NCBI RefSeq assembly: GCF_025399795.1
Contig: NZ_JAODTZ010000013.1
Span: forward strand, 62,001 to 126,000
Source of the DNA: Streptomyces rhizosphaerihabitans
GTDB lineage: Bacteria > Actinomycetota > Actinomycetes > Streptomycetales > Streptomycetaceae
Reading direction: 5' to 3'
Length of the DNA: 64,000 bases
The notes beneath the pieces are model-generated. The model was not told where the DNA came from. It searched no databases and saw only the letters and a program-made list of their open reading frames with translations. The position numbers were made by a program, and so were the translations under genes. The stretch's first letter is position 1. Each line of letters opens with the position of its first letter. Positions 34,862 through 43,116 of the stretch are shown piece by piece.

Positions 34862-35260
34862 CGGCAGCGCACTAGGGGCTACGGGCTCGGGGGGCTTGCG
34901 TGCTGGGGGCCCACGGACTGCGGGCTTGGTGGGCTTGGTGGGCTTGCAGGTCTGCGGGCTTCCTGGCCTACGGCCTGCGGACTTCGGGGCTCCCGGAAGC
35001 TGCGAGCTTGCGGGCCAGCAGTCCTCCGGACTTCCGGTGCTGCGGGCCAGCGGGCAGCAGGCCTCCGGGCCCGCCGGACTTCCGGGGCTCCAGACTTCCG
35101 GACCTACGGACTTCCAGGGTTCCGGGCTTCCGGGCTTCCGGGCCTGCGACCTCCGGGCAGCGGGTCTGCGGGCAGCGGGCAGCGGGCCTCCGGACTTACG
35201 GCCTGCGGGCAGCGGGTCTGCGGGCTTACGGCCTGCGGGCTTACGGCCGCGGCGGCGGAC
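34862..35260. repeat. GC-rich minisatellite-like region before the polA-like gene
   Basis: The 447 bp between the Clp-N and polA-like genes are made of short, shuffled phrases such as TGCGGGCTTACGGCC, CTTCCGGG and GCAGCGGG. One stretch repeats GGGCTTACGGCCTGC at 35222 and again, truncated, at 35237. It reads open in frame with the polymerase but encodes only L/R/A/G-rich sequence. I take it as noncoding. Confidence 0.75.
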
Positions 35261-35294
35261 GGCATTGTCAGACCCTCCTGCGAGACTCGGAAGC

Positions 35295-36986
35295 ATGACC
35301 GAGCGCTGGGCTCTCGCGCCGGCCGAGGACGGTGGTGTGGAGATCGCCGCCCTCGGCCCGGACGGGCTGCCCACGGGACCGGTCCGCCGGGAGGCGGACC
35401 TCGCGGAGGCCGTGCGGACACGGCCGGACGTGAGCCGGTGGGTGTGGCGGTCGACGGCCGATGTCTACCCGCGCCTGCTCGCCACGGGGGTGCGAGTGGA
35501 GCGGTGTTACGACATGGAGGCCGCCGAGACCCTGCTGCTCGGGCATGAGGGGCGGCTCGGCGAGCCCCGGTCGGCGGCCGCCGCGCTGGCGAGACTGCGC
35601 GGCGGCCCCGTGCCGCCGGACCCGCCGCAGCGTTCCGCCGAGCCCGGTTCGCAGTCCTCCCTCTTCGAACCGCGCCCGGTGCATCTGCCGCTGGCGGATC
35701 TCCTCACGGTCTACGCCGACCAGCAGCGCCGCCATGAGACCACCGCGCACCCGGAGCGGATGCGGCTGCTGACGGCCGCCGAGTCCGCGGGGATGCTGGT
35801 CGCCGCCGAGATGAACCAGGCGGGGCTGCCGTGGAGCGCGGACGTCCACCGGGACGTGCTGCACGAACTGCTCGGCGAGCGGTACACCGGAGGCGGTGAG
35901 CCCCGGCGCCTCGCCGAGCTCACCGAGGAGGTCTCCGCCGCCTTCGGGAGACGGGTCAGACCCGATCTGCCGGCCGACGTCGTCAAGGCCTTCGCGCAGG
36001 CCGGGATCAAGGTCAGGTCCACCCGGCGGTGGGAGATCGAGTCGATCGACCATCCGGCCGTGAAGCCGCTGCTGGAGCACAAGAAGCTGTACCGGATCTG
36101 GGTCGCCCACGGCTGGTCCTGGCTCCAGGACTGGGTGCGCGACGGACGGTTCCGGCCCGAGTACCTGCCGGGCGGGACGGTCACCGGACGCTGGGTGACG
36201 AACGGCGGCGGCGCCCTCCAGATCCCCAAGGTGATCCGGCGTGCCGTCGTCGCCGACCCCGGCTGGCGGCTGGTCGTCGCCGACGCCGACCAGATGGAGC
36301 CCCGTGTCCTCGCGGCCATCTCCCGCGACCCCGGCCTGATGGAGGTCGCGGGCCGTGAGAGCGACCTCTACCAGTCGGTGTCGGACCGGGCCTTCTCCGG
36401 CGACCGCGCGCAGGCCAAACTCGCCGTGCTCGGCGCCGTCTACGGCCAGACCTCCGGCGACGGCCTGAAGAACCTCGCCCTCCTCCGCCGCCGTTTCCCC
36501 AAGGCGGTCGCGTACGTCGACGACGCGGCCCGCGCGGGCGAGGAGGGGCGCCTCGTACGGACCTGGCTCGGGCGAACCTGTCCTCCGGCGGTCGGGGCGG
36601 GCGACGACAGCGGGGAGGAGGCGGGCATCCCTCAGGACGATCCCGTCGGGACCGCCGTCGACCAGGGCTGGGTGCCGGGTTACGCCTCTTCCAACGCCCG
36701 CGCCCGCGGACGGTTCGCGCGCAACTTCGTCGTTCAGGGCAGTGCCGCCGACTGGGCCCTGCTGGTGCTGGCGGCGCTGCGCCGCACCTGCTCCCAGCTC
36801 TCCGCCGAGCTGGTCTTCTTCCAGCACGACGAGGTGATCGTGCACTGCCCCGCCGAGGAGGCCGACACCGTGGTGGCCGCCATCCGCGACGCGGCCGAAC
36901 TCGCGGGCCGCCTCACGTTCGGGGAGACGCCGGTGCGGTTCCCCTTCACGACGGCGGTCGTACGGTGCTACGCGGACGCGAAGTAG
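35295..36986 (+). CDS. polA-like family A DNA polymerase
   Basis: 563 residues, much shorter than PolI because there is no 5'-nuclease domain. The N-terminal ~190 residues hold a degenerate exonuclease-like region. The polymerase palm motifs are variant: motif A is VVADADQMEPRVLA (PolI has DYSQIELR), motif B is QAKLAVLGAVYGQTSGDG, and motif C is the normal HDEVIVH. TVTGRWVTNGGGALQIPK is the usual thumb/fingers sequence. I recall such a polA paralogue in S. coelicolor next to the true polA elsewhere. The ATG at 35295 has GGAAG upstream. Extension to 34896 is rejected because it reads through the repeat region. Confidence 0.88.
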   Translation: MTERWALAPAEDGGVEIAALGPDGLPTGPVRREADLAEAVRTRPDVSRWVWRSTADVYPRLLATGVRVERCYDMEAAETLLLGHEGRLGEPRSAAAALARLRGGPVPPDPPQRSAEPGSQSSLFEPRPVHLPLADLLTVYADQQRRHETTAHPERMRLLTAAESAGMLVAAEMNQAGLPWSADVHRDVLHELLGERYTGGGEPRRLAELTEEVSAAFGRRVRPDLPADVVKAFAQAGIKVRSTRRWEIESIDHPAVKPLLEHKKLYRIWVAHGWSWLQDWVRDGRFRPEYLPGGTVTGRWVTNGGGALQIPKVIRRAVVADPGWRLVVADADQMEPRVLAAISRDPGLMEVAGRESDLYQSVSDRAFSGDRAQAKLAVLGAVYGQTSGDGLKNLALLRRRFPKAVAYVDDAARAGEEGRLVRTWLGRTCPPAVGAGDDSGEEAGIPQDDPVGTAVDQGWVPGYASSNARARGRFARNFVVQGSAADWALLVLAALRRTCSQLSAELVFFQHDEVIVHCPAEEADTVVAAIRDAAELAGRLTFGETPVRFPFTTAVVRCYADAK

Positions 36987-37000
36987 GGCGTCCGCGTAGC
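36967..37000 (+). terminator. Terminator overlapping the polA-like stop codon
   Basis: GCTACGCGGACGC (36967-36979) pairs perfectly with 36988-37000. The stop TAG lies in the 8-nt loop. It also separates this gene from the convergent SARP gene. Confidence 0.8.
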
Positions 37001-37071
37001 CTTCTGCGCCTCCGGCGCCGGATGCCCCGAGGGACGGCGAAGGAGGTCGCCGCCGGTGTCGGCGGCAGACG

Positions 37072-40000
37072 TTATCGCGCGAGCAGCTTTCGCAGTTCGC
37101 CCGTCACCGGACTGTCCGTCTCCTCCAGGTCCTCCAGCGCCGATGTCCACTCCTTGTAGGCCGCTTCGGCGTCGCCGCGTTCCCGTAGCAGCAGGCCCCG
37201 CTGGTGGCGGGCGAGGCCTCCGGTATAGCGGTCGGCCCGACGGTCGGCGCGGCACCGCAGCAGATCGCACTCGCGCGCGGCCCGTTCCCAGTGGCCGACG
37301 CCGCGCAGGGCGCGCACCAGGCCGAGCCGGGTCTGTGACTCGCCGTGCCAGTCGCCGTGGCCGCCCAGGATGCGCAGGCTCTCCTCGAAGTGCGGTACGG
37401 CGGCGGCCGGTTCGCCGAGCGTGAGGTGGGCGTAGCCGATGTTGCAGTGCGCGGAGTGCCTGATGATCACGTCCTGCACGGCGTCGCCGATGGCGAGGCT
37501 GCGCTTGTGGTGATCGATGGCGGCCCGTGGATCGGTGTGCTCGTACAGGTTGCCGAGATGGCTGTAGGTGATGGCCTCCATGTGAGGGTCACCCAACTCC
37601 CGCGAGAAATACAGGCTTTGGAGCAGGGCTTCACCGGACTCGGCGTAACGGCCCAGGCTTTCGAGGAGCATGCCCCGGTTGTTCAGCCCCCGCCGCATGC
37701 AGGACAGCACCCCGAGGCGGCGCCAGATCGCGAGCGCCTCGTCGTTCAGGGTGAGGGCCTCGCCCACACGGCCGGTCATGAAGTGCAGGCCTCCGAGGTC
37801 TCCCAGCGCGTACGCCTCGGCGGCCTCGTCGCCGAGCAGTCGCGCCGCCCCGAGTGCGGCCTCGTGAAGGACCTCCAACTCGGCCACCCGGCCGCTGCGT
37901 TGGACGTACGGGTTGAGCATGCGGGCCAGCACGGGAACGTACGGCGAGGTCTGCGCGTACCGTTCCGCCAGCGCGACCACGTTCGCCAGCTCCGTGTCGC
38001 CCCAGGCGAAGGCCTCCCGCGCGGAACAGAACGGGGGCGTGGCCGCGACGTCCGCCGCGTGCCCGGCCGGCTGCGAGGCGGTCGGCCTGCTGCGGTCCTC
38101 CCGGTCGAGGCCGGGTTCGAGGATCGCCTCCAGGGAGCGGGCGGCGACACCGGCGTACCAGCGCAGGGCGCGCTCGGCCACGAGCGCGTCATGACCGAGG
38201 GGAACGGAATCGCCGTGACCGCCCGGGACGGCCGGACCGCCACCGCCACCGCCACTGCCACTGCCACTGCCACTGCCACTGCCACTGCCACTGCCACTGC
38301 CACTGCCACTGCCACTGCCACTGCCACTGCCACTGCCATAGGCGACGACGACCGGGCCTCCGAAGACACTCCCGGCCGCCGGAGCACCCACGCCCGCACC
38401 CACACCCACGCCTGCGCCCGCTGCCGCTGCCGCCAGGACGCACTCCGCCGCGCCCGCGATCTCCCGGGCGAAATCCCGTACGAGGTCATGCGGCGCGTAG
38501 CGGCCGTAGGCGGTCTCCTCCAGGAGGGCGACGTCGACCAGGCGGTCGAGCGCGGCCTCGGCCCGGCGTTCGTCGGTGCCGGTGAGGCGGGCGACGAGGG
38601 CGGCCCCGTAAGCGGGCAGGTCGAGCGCGCCGATACGGCACAGGGCGAGCGCCGCGTCCCGGTCGGCCTCGCGCTCGGAGGCGCGCAGGGCGTCGTGCGC
38701 GACGGCGAGCGAACGGCGCACGCTCAAGTCGTCGTACTCCAGATGATGCAACCGCCCTTCCGTGGCAGCCAGTTGACCGGCCAGGACATCGGGGGTCAGA
38801 GCGCGGCGGGCGGCGAGGCGGGCCGCAACGACCCGGAGGGCGAGCGGCAGCCGGCCGGTGAGTTCGACGAGGGGATGCCCGCCGTCGAGTCCGTCCCGGC
38901 GGCCGGAGACCGCGCGGAGCAGGGCCGCGCTGTCCTCGTCCGTCAGCGGCGCGAGTGGGAAACGGTCGGCGCCGTCCAGGGCGGTGAGCGGCGAGCGGCT
39001 CGTCACGATCACCGCGCAGCCCGCGCCCGCCGGGAGCAGCGGCCGCACCTGCGCGGCGTGCGCCGCGTCGTCCAGCACCATGAGCGTGCGGGTGGGCGCG
39101 AGCATCGAGCGGAGCAACGCCGCCGCCGCGTCGGGGTGTTCGGGGATGCGCCGGGGTTCCGCGCCCAGGTCGCGCAGGAGTGCGGCGAGCGCCTGACCGG
39201 CGGTGAGCGGGGTCATGCCGGGGGTGGCGCCGTGCAGGTTGACGTACAGCTGACCGTCGGTGAATCGTTCCCGCAGGCCGTGTGCGACGTGCAGCGCGAG
39301 CGCGCTCTTGCCGACGCCGGCCATCCCGCTGATCACCGCGACACGAGGCATCCCGGTGGCGGGGTCGCCTCCGGAAGACCGGCCTCGCGAACCGCTCTGC
39401 GCCCCGTCGGCTGCCCTGCCGGCGGCCGTCCTGGCGACCGTCCCGCCGGCCGTCCCTGCGATCGTCGCGTCGCCGGGCGTGCCTCCTGGCGCACCTGCCG
39501 GCACACCTGCCGCCGCGCCTTCGGATGGTGAGCCGTCGGGCCCGCCGTCCGGGTGTGCCGGGACCTTCGGGTGCGTCAGGTCCACGGAGTGTTCCGGGTC
39601 CAGGACCTGGCACAGCCGGTCACGGGCGTCTTCGCGGCCGGTGAAGTGTGCCGGGGGCGGCGGGAGTTGGGCGGGGCGGGGCGGCGAAGCCGTGGCCCGG
39701 TCGACCCGGGCGGAGCCGGCTGCGGATTCCGCCGCCCCGCCGTTCCCTTCCCGGCCACCGCGTCGGTCGCCGCGCCTGTCCCTGTCCCTGTCCCTGTCTC
39801 CGTCTCTGTCTCCGTCGCTGCTCCAGGTCCGGTCGCTACTCCCGTCACCGTCCCCGCTCCAGATCCGGTCGTCGCTGACGTCTCCGGCCCCGTCACCGTC
39901 GCTGCTCCCGTCCCCGCCGCTGTTCCAGGTCCGGTCGCTGTCACCGTCCATGCCCCGGCCGTGATCCCGGCCCCGGTCACCGTTCGTACGGTGGTCACCG

Positions 40001-40920
40001 TTCCTCCCCCGGTCGGCGTCCCCGCCCGGAACCCTGTCCCCGGCCCTGCCTCCGCCCTGGTCCCCAGCGCCACCCCGTGGCCCGCCCCCGCCCATGACCC
40101 GGTCATCGGCACGGCTCCCGCCCGGGGTCCGGTCGGCAGCGCGGACCTCACCCGGGACCCACTCGTCGTCCCGCAGGATCTCCAGGTGGGCCCTGCGCAC
40201 GGCGGACCCCGGCTCGATGCCGAGTTCGTCGACCAGGCGGGCCCGCAGGTCGCGGTGGACCACGAGGGCTTCGGCCTGGCGCCCGGTGCGGTGCAGGACA
40301 AGCATCAGAAGCCGGTGGAACGACTCGCGGAGCGGATGCTCGGCCGTGCGGGCGGCCAGCTCCGGTGCCAGCCGGTCGAGCCGGGAGGCCGTCGGGGCGA
40401 GGCACAGTTCCGCCTCGTACCGCCACTCCAGGACCAGTAGCCGGGCCTCCTCCAGACGCTGGACGAAGGCGTGTCCGCCGGTCTCGGGCGGCAACCCGCT
40501 CAGCGGGGTGCCACGCCACAGCGCGAGCGCGGCGGTGGACTCCCGCAGCGCCCGCTCCCAGTCGCGCTCGGCGTGCGCGTCGCGCGCGACGGTGGCGTGT
40601 CGCTCGAAGACGCGGACGTCCAACTCGCCCTCGCCGACCCGCAGGACGTACCCCGGCGGTACGGCGCGCAGCCGTTCCGGATCGTCGAGGAGACGGCGCA
40701 GCCGGGTCACATGGTTCTGCAGGGACGCCTGGGCGGAGGCGGGTGGCGTCCCGCCCCACAGCGCGTCCTTGAGCACGTCGACGGAGACGACCCGGCCCGG
40801 TTCCAGGAGCAGTGCGGCCAGCAGGGCTCGCATCTTGCCGCTGCCGATCGAGCCGACCCCGCCGTCGGCGTCGTACAGGACCGGCGGCCCCAGCAGCCCG
40901 AACCGCAGCCCGTTCCGCAT
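37072..40920 (-). CDS. Large AfsR/SARP-family regulator
   Basis: 1282 residues. Order: OmpR-type winged helix (LRFGLLGPPVLYDADGG, about 4-90), BTAD domain to about 245, a ~190-residue low-complexity linker (GDGDGSSDRTW and RDGDRDRDRDRRGDRRGG repeats), and NB-ARC ATPase with Walker A GMAGVGKS near 531. Then come a winged-helix region, a Ser-Gly microsatellite near residue 865-895, and C-terminal TPRs (YSHLGNLYEHTDPRAAIDHHKRSLAI). This is the architecture of AfsR, which activates secondary metabolism after sensing phosphorylation or ligands. No biosynthetic cluster is next to it. Start ATG 40920 or GTG 40923, with GGGGCGG upstream. Confidence 0.92.
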   Translation of the reverse strand: MRNGLRFGLLGPPVLYDADGGVGSIGSGKMRALLAALLLEPGRVVSVDVLKDALWGGTPPASAQASLQNHVTRLRRLLDDPERLRAVPPGYVLRVGEGELDVRVFERHATVARDAHAERDWERALRESTAALALWRGTPLSGLPPETGGHAFVQRLEEARLLVLEWRYEAELCLAPTASRLDRLAPELAARTAEHPLRESFHRLLMLVLHRTGRQAEALVVHRDLRARLVDELGIEPGSAVRRAHLEILRDDEWVPGEVRAADRTPGGSRADDRVMGGGGPRGGAGDQGGGRAGDRVPGGDADRGRNGDHRTNGDRGRDHGRGMDGDSDRTWNSGGDGSSDGDGAGDVSDDRIWSGDGDGSSDRTWSSDGDRDGDRDRDRDRRGDRRGGREGNGGAAESAAGSARVDRATASPPRPAQLPPPPAHFTGREDARDRLCQVLDPEHSVDLTHPKVPAHPDGGPDGSPSEGAAAGVPAGAPGGTPGDATIAGTAGGTVARTAAGRAADGAQSGSRGRSSGGDPATGMPRVAVISGMAGVGKSALALHVAHGLRERFTDGQLYVNLHGATPGMTPLTAGQALAALLRDLGAEPRRIPEHPDAAAALLRSMLAPTRTLMVLDDAAHAAQVRPLLPAGAGCAVIVTSRSPLTALDGADRFPLAPLTDEDSAALLRAVSGRRDGLDGGHPLVELTGRLPLALRVVAARLAARRALTPDVLAGQLAATEGRLHHLEYDDLSVRRSLAVAHDALRASEREADRDAALALCRIGALDLPAYGAALVARLTGTDERRAEAALDRLVDVALLEETAYGRYAPHDLVRDFAREIAGAAECVLAAAAAGAGVGVGAGVGAPAAGSVFGGPVVVAYGSGSGSGSGSGSGSGSGSGSGSGSGSGSGGGGGGPAVPGGHGDSVPLGHDALVAERALRWYAGVAARSLEAILEPGLDREDRSRPTASQPAGHAADVAATPPFCSAREAFAWGDTELANVVALAERYAQTSPYVPVLARMLNPYVQRSGRVAELEVLHEAALGAARLLGDEAAEAYALGDLGGLHFMTGRVGEALTLNDEALAIWRRLGVLSCMRRGLNNRGMLLESLGRYAESGEALLQSLYFSRELGDPHMEAITYSHLGNLYEHTDPRAAIDHHKRSLAIGDAVQDVIIRHSAHCNIGYAHLTLGEPAAAVPHFEESLRILGGHGDWHGESQTRLGLVRALRGVGHWERAARECDLLRCRADRRADRYTGGLARHQRGLLLRERGDAEAAYKEWTSALEDLEETDSPVTGELRKLLAR
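38251..38340. repeat. In-frame hexanucleotide microsatellite (GCCACT x14)
   Basis: Fourteen perfect copies of GCCACT plus one variant lie inside the SARP gene. On the coding strand they give alternating Ser-Gly residues. Because the unit is 6 bp, length changes alter the linker without a frameshift. Confidence 0.97.
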
Positions 40921-41160
40921 CACGCCGCCCCACTGCCTTTCCGCCCGACCGCTCCGGTCGCGCACCACGGCGGTTTCCCGCCCTCTCGGGGCGAGTTCAC
41001 GCCGATCGACTGATCGTTCCCGTGGGAACCGTTGGCCTCATGTTAGCGATCCGTTGGCGTGGCCTGATGTGATCAGTCCATCGGATCTGGCCCGACGGTG
41101 CGCGCGTACTACGCGTAACTCGGGGGAGTGTCGCCGCCGCGGCCGGATCCGGGGACGTCA

Positions 41161-41195
41161 GAGGCCCCGGTCGCGAGGTGATCGACCGGGGCCTC
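41161..41195 (-). terminator. Terminator after the glycosyltransferase gene
   Basis: GAGGCCCCGGTCG (41161-41173) pairs perfectly with 41183-41195 around a 9-nt loop, just downstream of the minus-strand stop at 41222. Confidence 0.8.
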
Positions 41196-41221
41196 CGTCC
41201 GTACAGGATCCGCGAGCCGGG

Positions 41222-42136
41222 TCAGATGACCGGCGGGCGCCCGAGACGGGTCAGCCTCCACACGGTCCGCCAGCGCATCGGGCGTCGCTCTCCGCCGGAC
41301 TGCCGCAGCCCCTCCGCGAATCCGCCGAACCAGGCCCTCAGCCCGCCGGCCGACCGCGTCCGCAGCAGCGTGAGCACGATCCAGATGCCCAGGTGCACGG
41401 GGATCAGCGCCAGGGGCAGCCGCCGACGGGTGAGCCAGACCCGGTTGCGGGCGGTCACGCGGTAGTAGATGGCGTGCCGGGCGGGCGAGGTCTTGGGGTG
41501 CTGGAGGAGCAGTTCGGGCTCGTACAGCACGGTCCAGTCGGCGTCTATGGCCCGCCAGGCGAGGTCGGTCTCCTCGTGCGCGAAGAAGAACTCGGCCGGC
41601 CAGTCCCCGGTCTCGGCGAGCATCGGCATGGACAGCGCGTGGCCGCCCCCGAGGAAGCCGGTGACCGGTCCGCCGCGCATCGGGTCCTTGGCCCCGACCC
41701 TCGGCACATGACGGCGCTGTGTCTCCCCGTGTTCGTCGGCGATGCGGAAGCCGACGATGCCGAGCCGCGGCCGGGCGGCGTACAGGTCACGCACCTTGCG
41801 CAGCACGTCGCCGTCGACGAGCAGCCCGTCGTCGTCGAGCTCGACGACGACGTCCACGTCCCCGAACTCACGGAGCCGGCTCAGGCCGACGTTCCGGCCA
41901 CCGGGGCAGCCGAGGTTGTCGTCCAGTTCGACGGTGGTCACCTCGCCCGGCAGGCCGAGGCGTTCGGCGAACTCCGGCAGCGGGCAGCCGTTGCCGACGA
42001 TCACGATCCGGGTGGGCGCCACGTCCTGCTTGGCCACGGAGGTGAGCAGTGCGTCGACCTCGACGGGCCGGTTGCCCATGGTGACCACGGCAACGGCGAT
42101 CCGTGGCCCCTCCTCCGCCTGTGACACGAAACCCAC
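41222..42136 (-). CDS. Family 2 glycosyltransferase
   Basis: 304 residues with a GT-A fold. Nucleotide-sugar binding begins at VAVVTMGNRPVEVDALLTSVAKQ. NPGCPGGRN-like sequence is present as LGCPGGRNVGLSRL. The metal-binding D-x-D is VVELDDDGLL. The catalytic-base region is FFFAHEETDLAWRA. A hydrophobic stretch near the C-terminus (LALIPVHLGIWIVLTLL) may attach it to the membrane. It is similar in kind to rhamnosyl/galactofuranosyl transferases, but donor and acceptor are unknown. Start GTG 42136, with an alternative GTG at 42127. Confidence 0.9.
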   Translation of the reverse strand: MGFVSQAEEGPRIAVAVVTMGNRPVEVDALLTSVAKQDVAPTRIVIVGNGCPLPEFAERLGLPGEVTTVELDDNLGCPGGRNVGLSRLREFGDVDVVVELDDDGLLVDGDVLRKVRDLYAARPRLGIVGFRIADEHGETQRRHVPRVGAKDPMRGGPVTGFLGGGHALSMPMLAETGDWPAEFFFAHEETDLAWRAIDADWTVLYEPELLLQHPKTSPARHAIYYRVTARNRVWLTRRRLPLALIPVHLGIWIVLTLLRTRSAGGLRAWFGGFAEGLRQSGGERRPMRWRTVWRLTRLGRPPVI

Positions 42137-42261
42137 CCCATCCCGGCCGACAACTGTGCCGCGATGCTAGCCGTTCACCGGAATTCCCCCTCGCGTACGC
42201 CACCCTGCCCGCCGTACGTACGTCCTGATCTACACCCATACGTCCACGATCACGTCCACGA

Positions 42262-42687
42262 TCAGTGGCGCCGATTCTCCTTGCGCCGGACGAATTTCAG
42301 CCCCGACCAGTCCTCCCCCAGCGCCGCCACCTTCACGTCGACGACGCCGAGGGGCAGGAAAAGGTCCCGCAGATCGTTCTCCGTGATGTCGCTGCGGTGC
42401 CCGGCCGCGCGGCGCGGCCAGGCGATCCAGAGCATGGACGCATCGGACAGGTCTGCGACCAATCCGGCCGCCTGTGCCACCAGTTCGGCACGCTCCCGGA
42501 AGAAGGCGACGGTGACGTCCGCCCCCTTCGGACCGCCGTCCTCGACCTCGCAGCCCTCCGGCAGTCCGGGGATCTCCCAGTCCCGTGGCCCGTGGGCCAA
42601 CCGCACCCGGTGCCCCGTCTTGATGCCGATCTTCCGGGCGAGCGGAGTACCGGAGTACCCGCCGCCCGCCGCGCTGGATCCCGTCAT
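42262..42687 (-). CDS. DUF3052 family protein
   Basis: 141 residues. DUF3052 sequence: SGTPLARKIGIKTGHRVRLAHGPRDWEIPGLPEG, then DVTVAFFRERAELVAQ, MLWIAWPRRAAGHRSDITENDLRDLFLPLGVVDVKVAALGEDWSGLKFVRRK. The family is a small alpha/beta protein common in actinobacteria and has no known function. Start ATG 42687. 125 bp lie between its stop and the glycosyltransferase start, so the two may be cotranscribed. Confidence 0.9.
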   Translation of the reverse strand: MTGSSAAGGGYSGTPLARKIGIKTGHRVRLAHGPRDWEIPGLPEGCEVEDGGPKGADVTVAFFRERAELVAQAAGLVADLSDASMLWIAWPRRAAGHRSDITENDLRDLFLPLGVVDVKVAALGEDWSGLKFVRRKENRRH

Positions 42688-42715
42688 CCCCGCAGGATGA
42701 CACCGCCTGGTCCGG

Positions 42716-42973
42716 TCAGCCCGCGTACGCGCCTCTGACCTCGAAGTGCTCGACGGCGGGCGGCCCGGCCATCCAGTTCCTCAGGCCCGCCCGGAACTCA
42801 CGGAACTCCGCGATCGCGGGCAGCGGATTCTCGGTCCCGTCCGCGAGTTCCAGCCGAGCGACATAGGTGACACCGTCGGGCAGCCGGTACGAGGCATCCC
42901 GCCGCGCTCGTGCCGGGACAGGGGTGGGAGCCGGTTCACGGGTGGAACCCGCAGCTCGACTACCGGTTGGCAA
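42716..42973 (-). pseudogene. Probable 5'-truncated remnant gene
   Basis: The last ~58 codons (YRLPDGVTYVARLELADG, then IAEFREFRAGLRNWMAG) read as real protein, like the C-terminal half of a small ABM/dimeric alpha-beta-barrel protein. The first ~27 residues are low-complexity (Pro, Arg, Ala) with no homologous look. The expected N-terminal half is absent, and DNA toward 43000 changes character at a 44-bp palindrome. I take it as a decayed gene left by rearrangement. It could be an intact short protein. Confidence 0.45.
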
Positions 42974-43010
42974 CGAGCGGGTTCATGCTGGTGGGAGCGG
43001 CCCGGTGCCC

Positions 43011-43054
43011 CCGGACTTCCTCGGTGATCCCCGGGGATCACCGAGGAAGTCCGG
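43011..43054. repeat. 44-bp perfect palindrome
   Basis: The 22 bases beginning CCGGACTTCCTCGGTGATCC are followed with no spacer by their exact complement. It lies 62 bp before the amino-acid permease start and beside the remnant gene. A zero-loop 22-bp repeat could be a cruciform, a strong two-way terminator, or an operator. A transposon scar is another option. Confidence 0.9.
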
Positions 43055-43116
43055 AGCCGGGGACAGCGGGCGCCCGGTCCACCACCGGCGGGCGCCACAA
43101 GGTTCCGGAGGGCGCC

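Noticed and set aside
34896..35294. In-frame N-terminal extension of the polA-like gene
   Set aside because: It would translate the minisatellite into L/R/A/G repeats; the ATG at 35295 begins recognisable sequence.
38251..38340. Tandem repeat considered as a CRISPR-like array
   Set aside because: The units are 6 bp with no spacers, and the array lies inside a coding frame.
42910..43116. In-frame extension of the amino-acid permease
   Set aside because: It reads through the 44-bp palindrome, while the ATG at 43117 has a strong ribosome site and the family-typical N-terminus.
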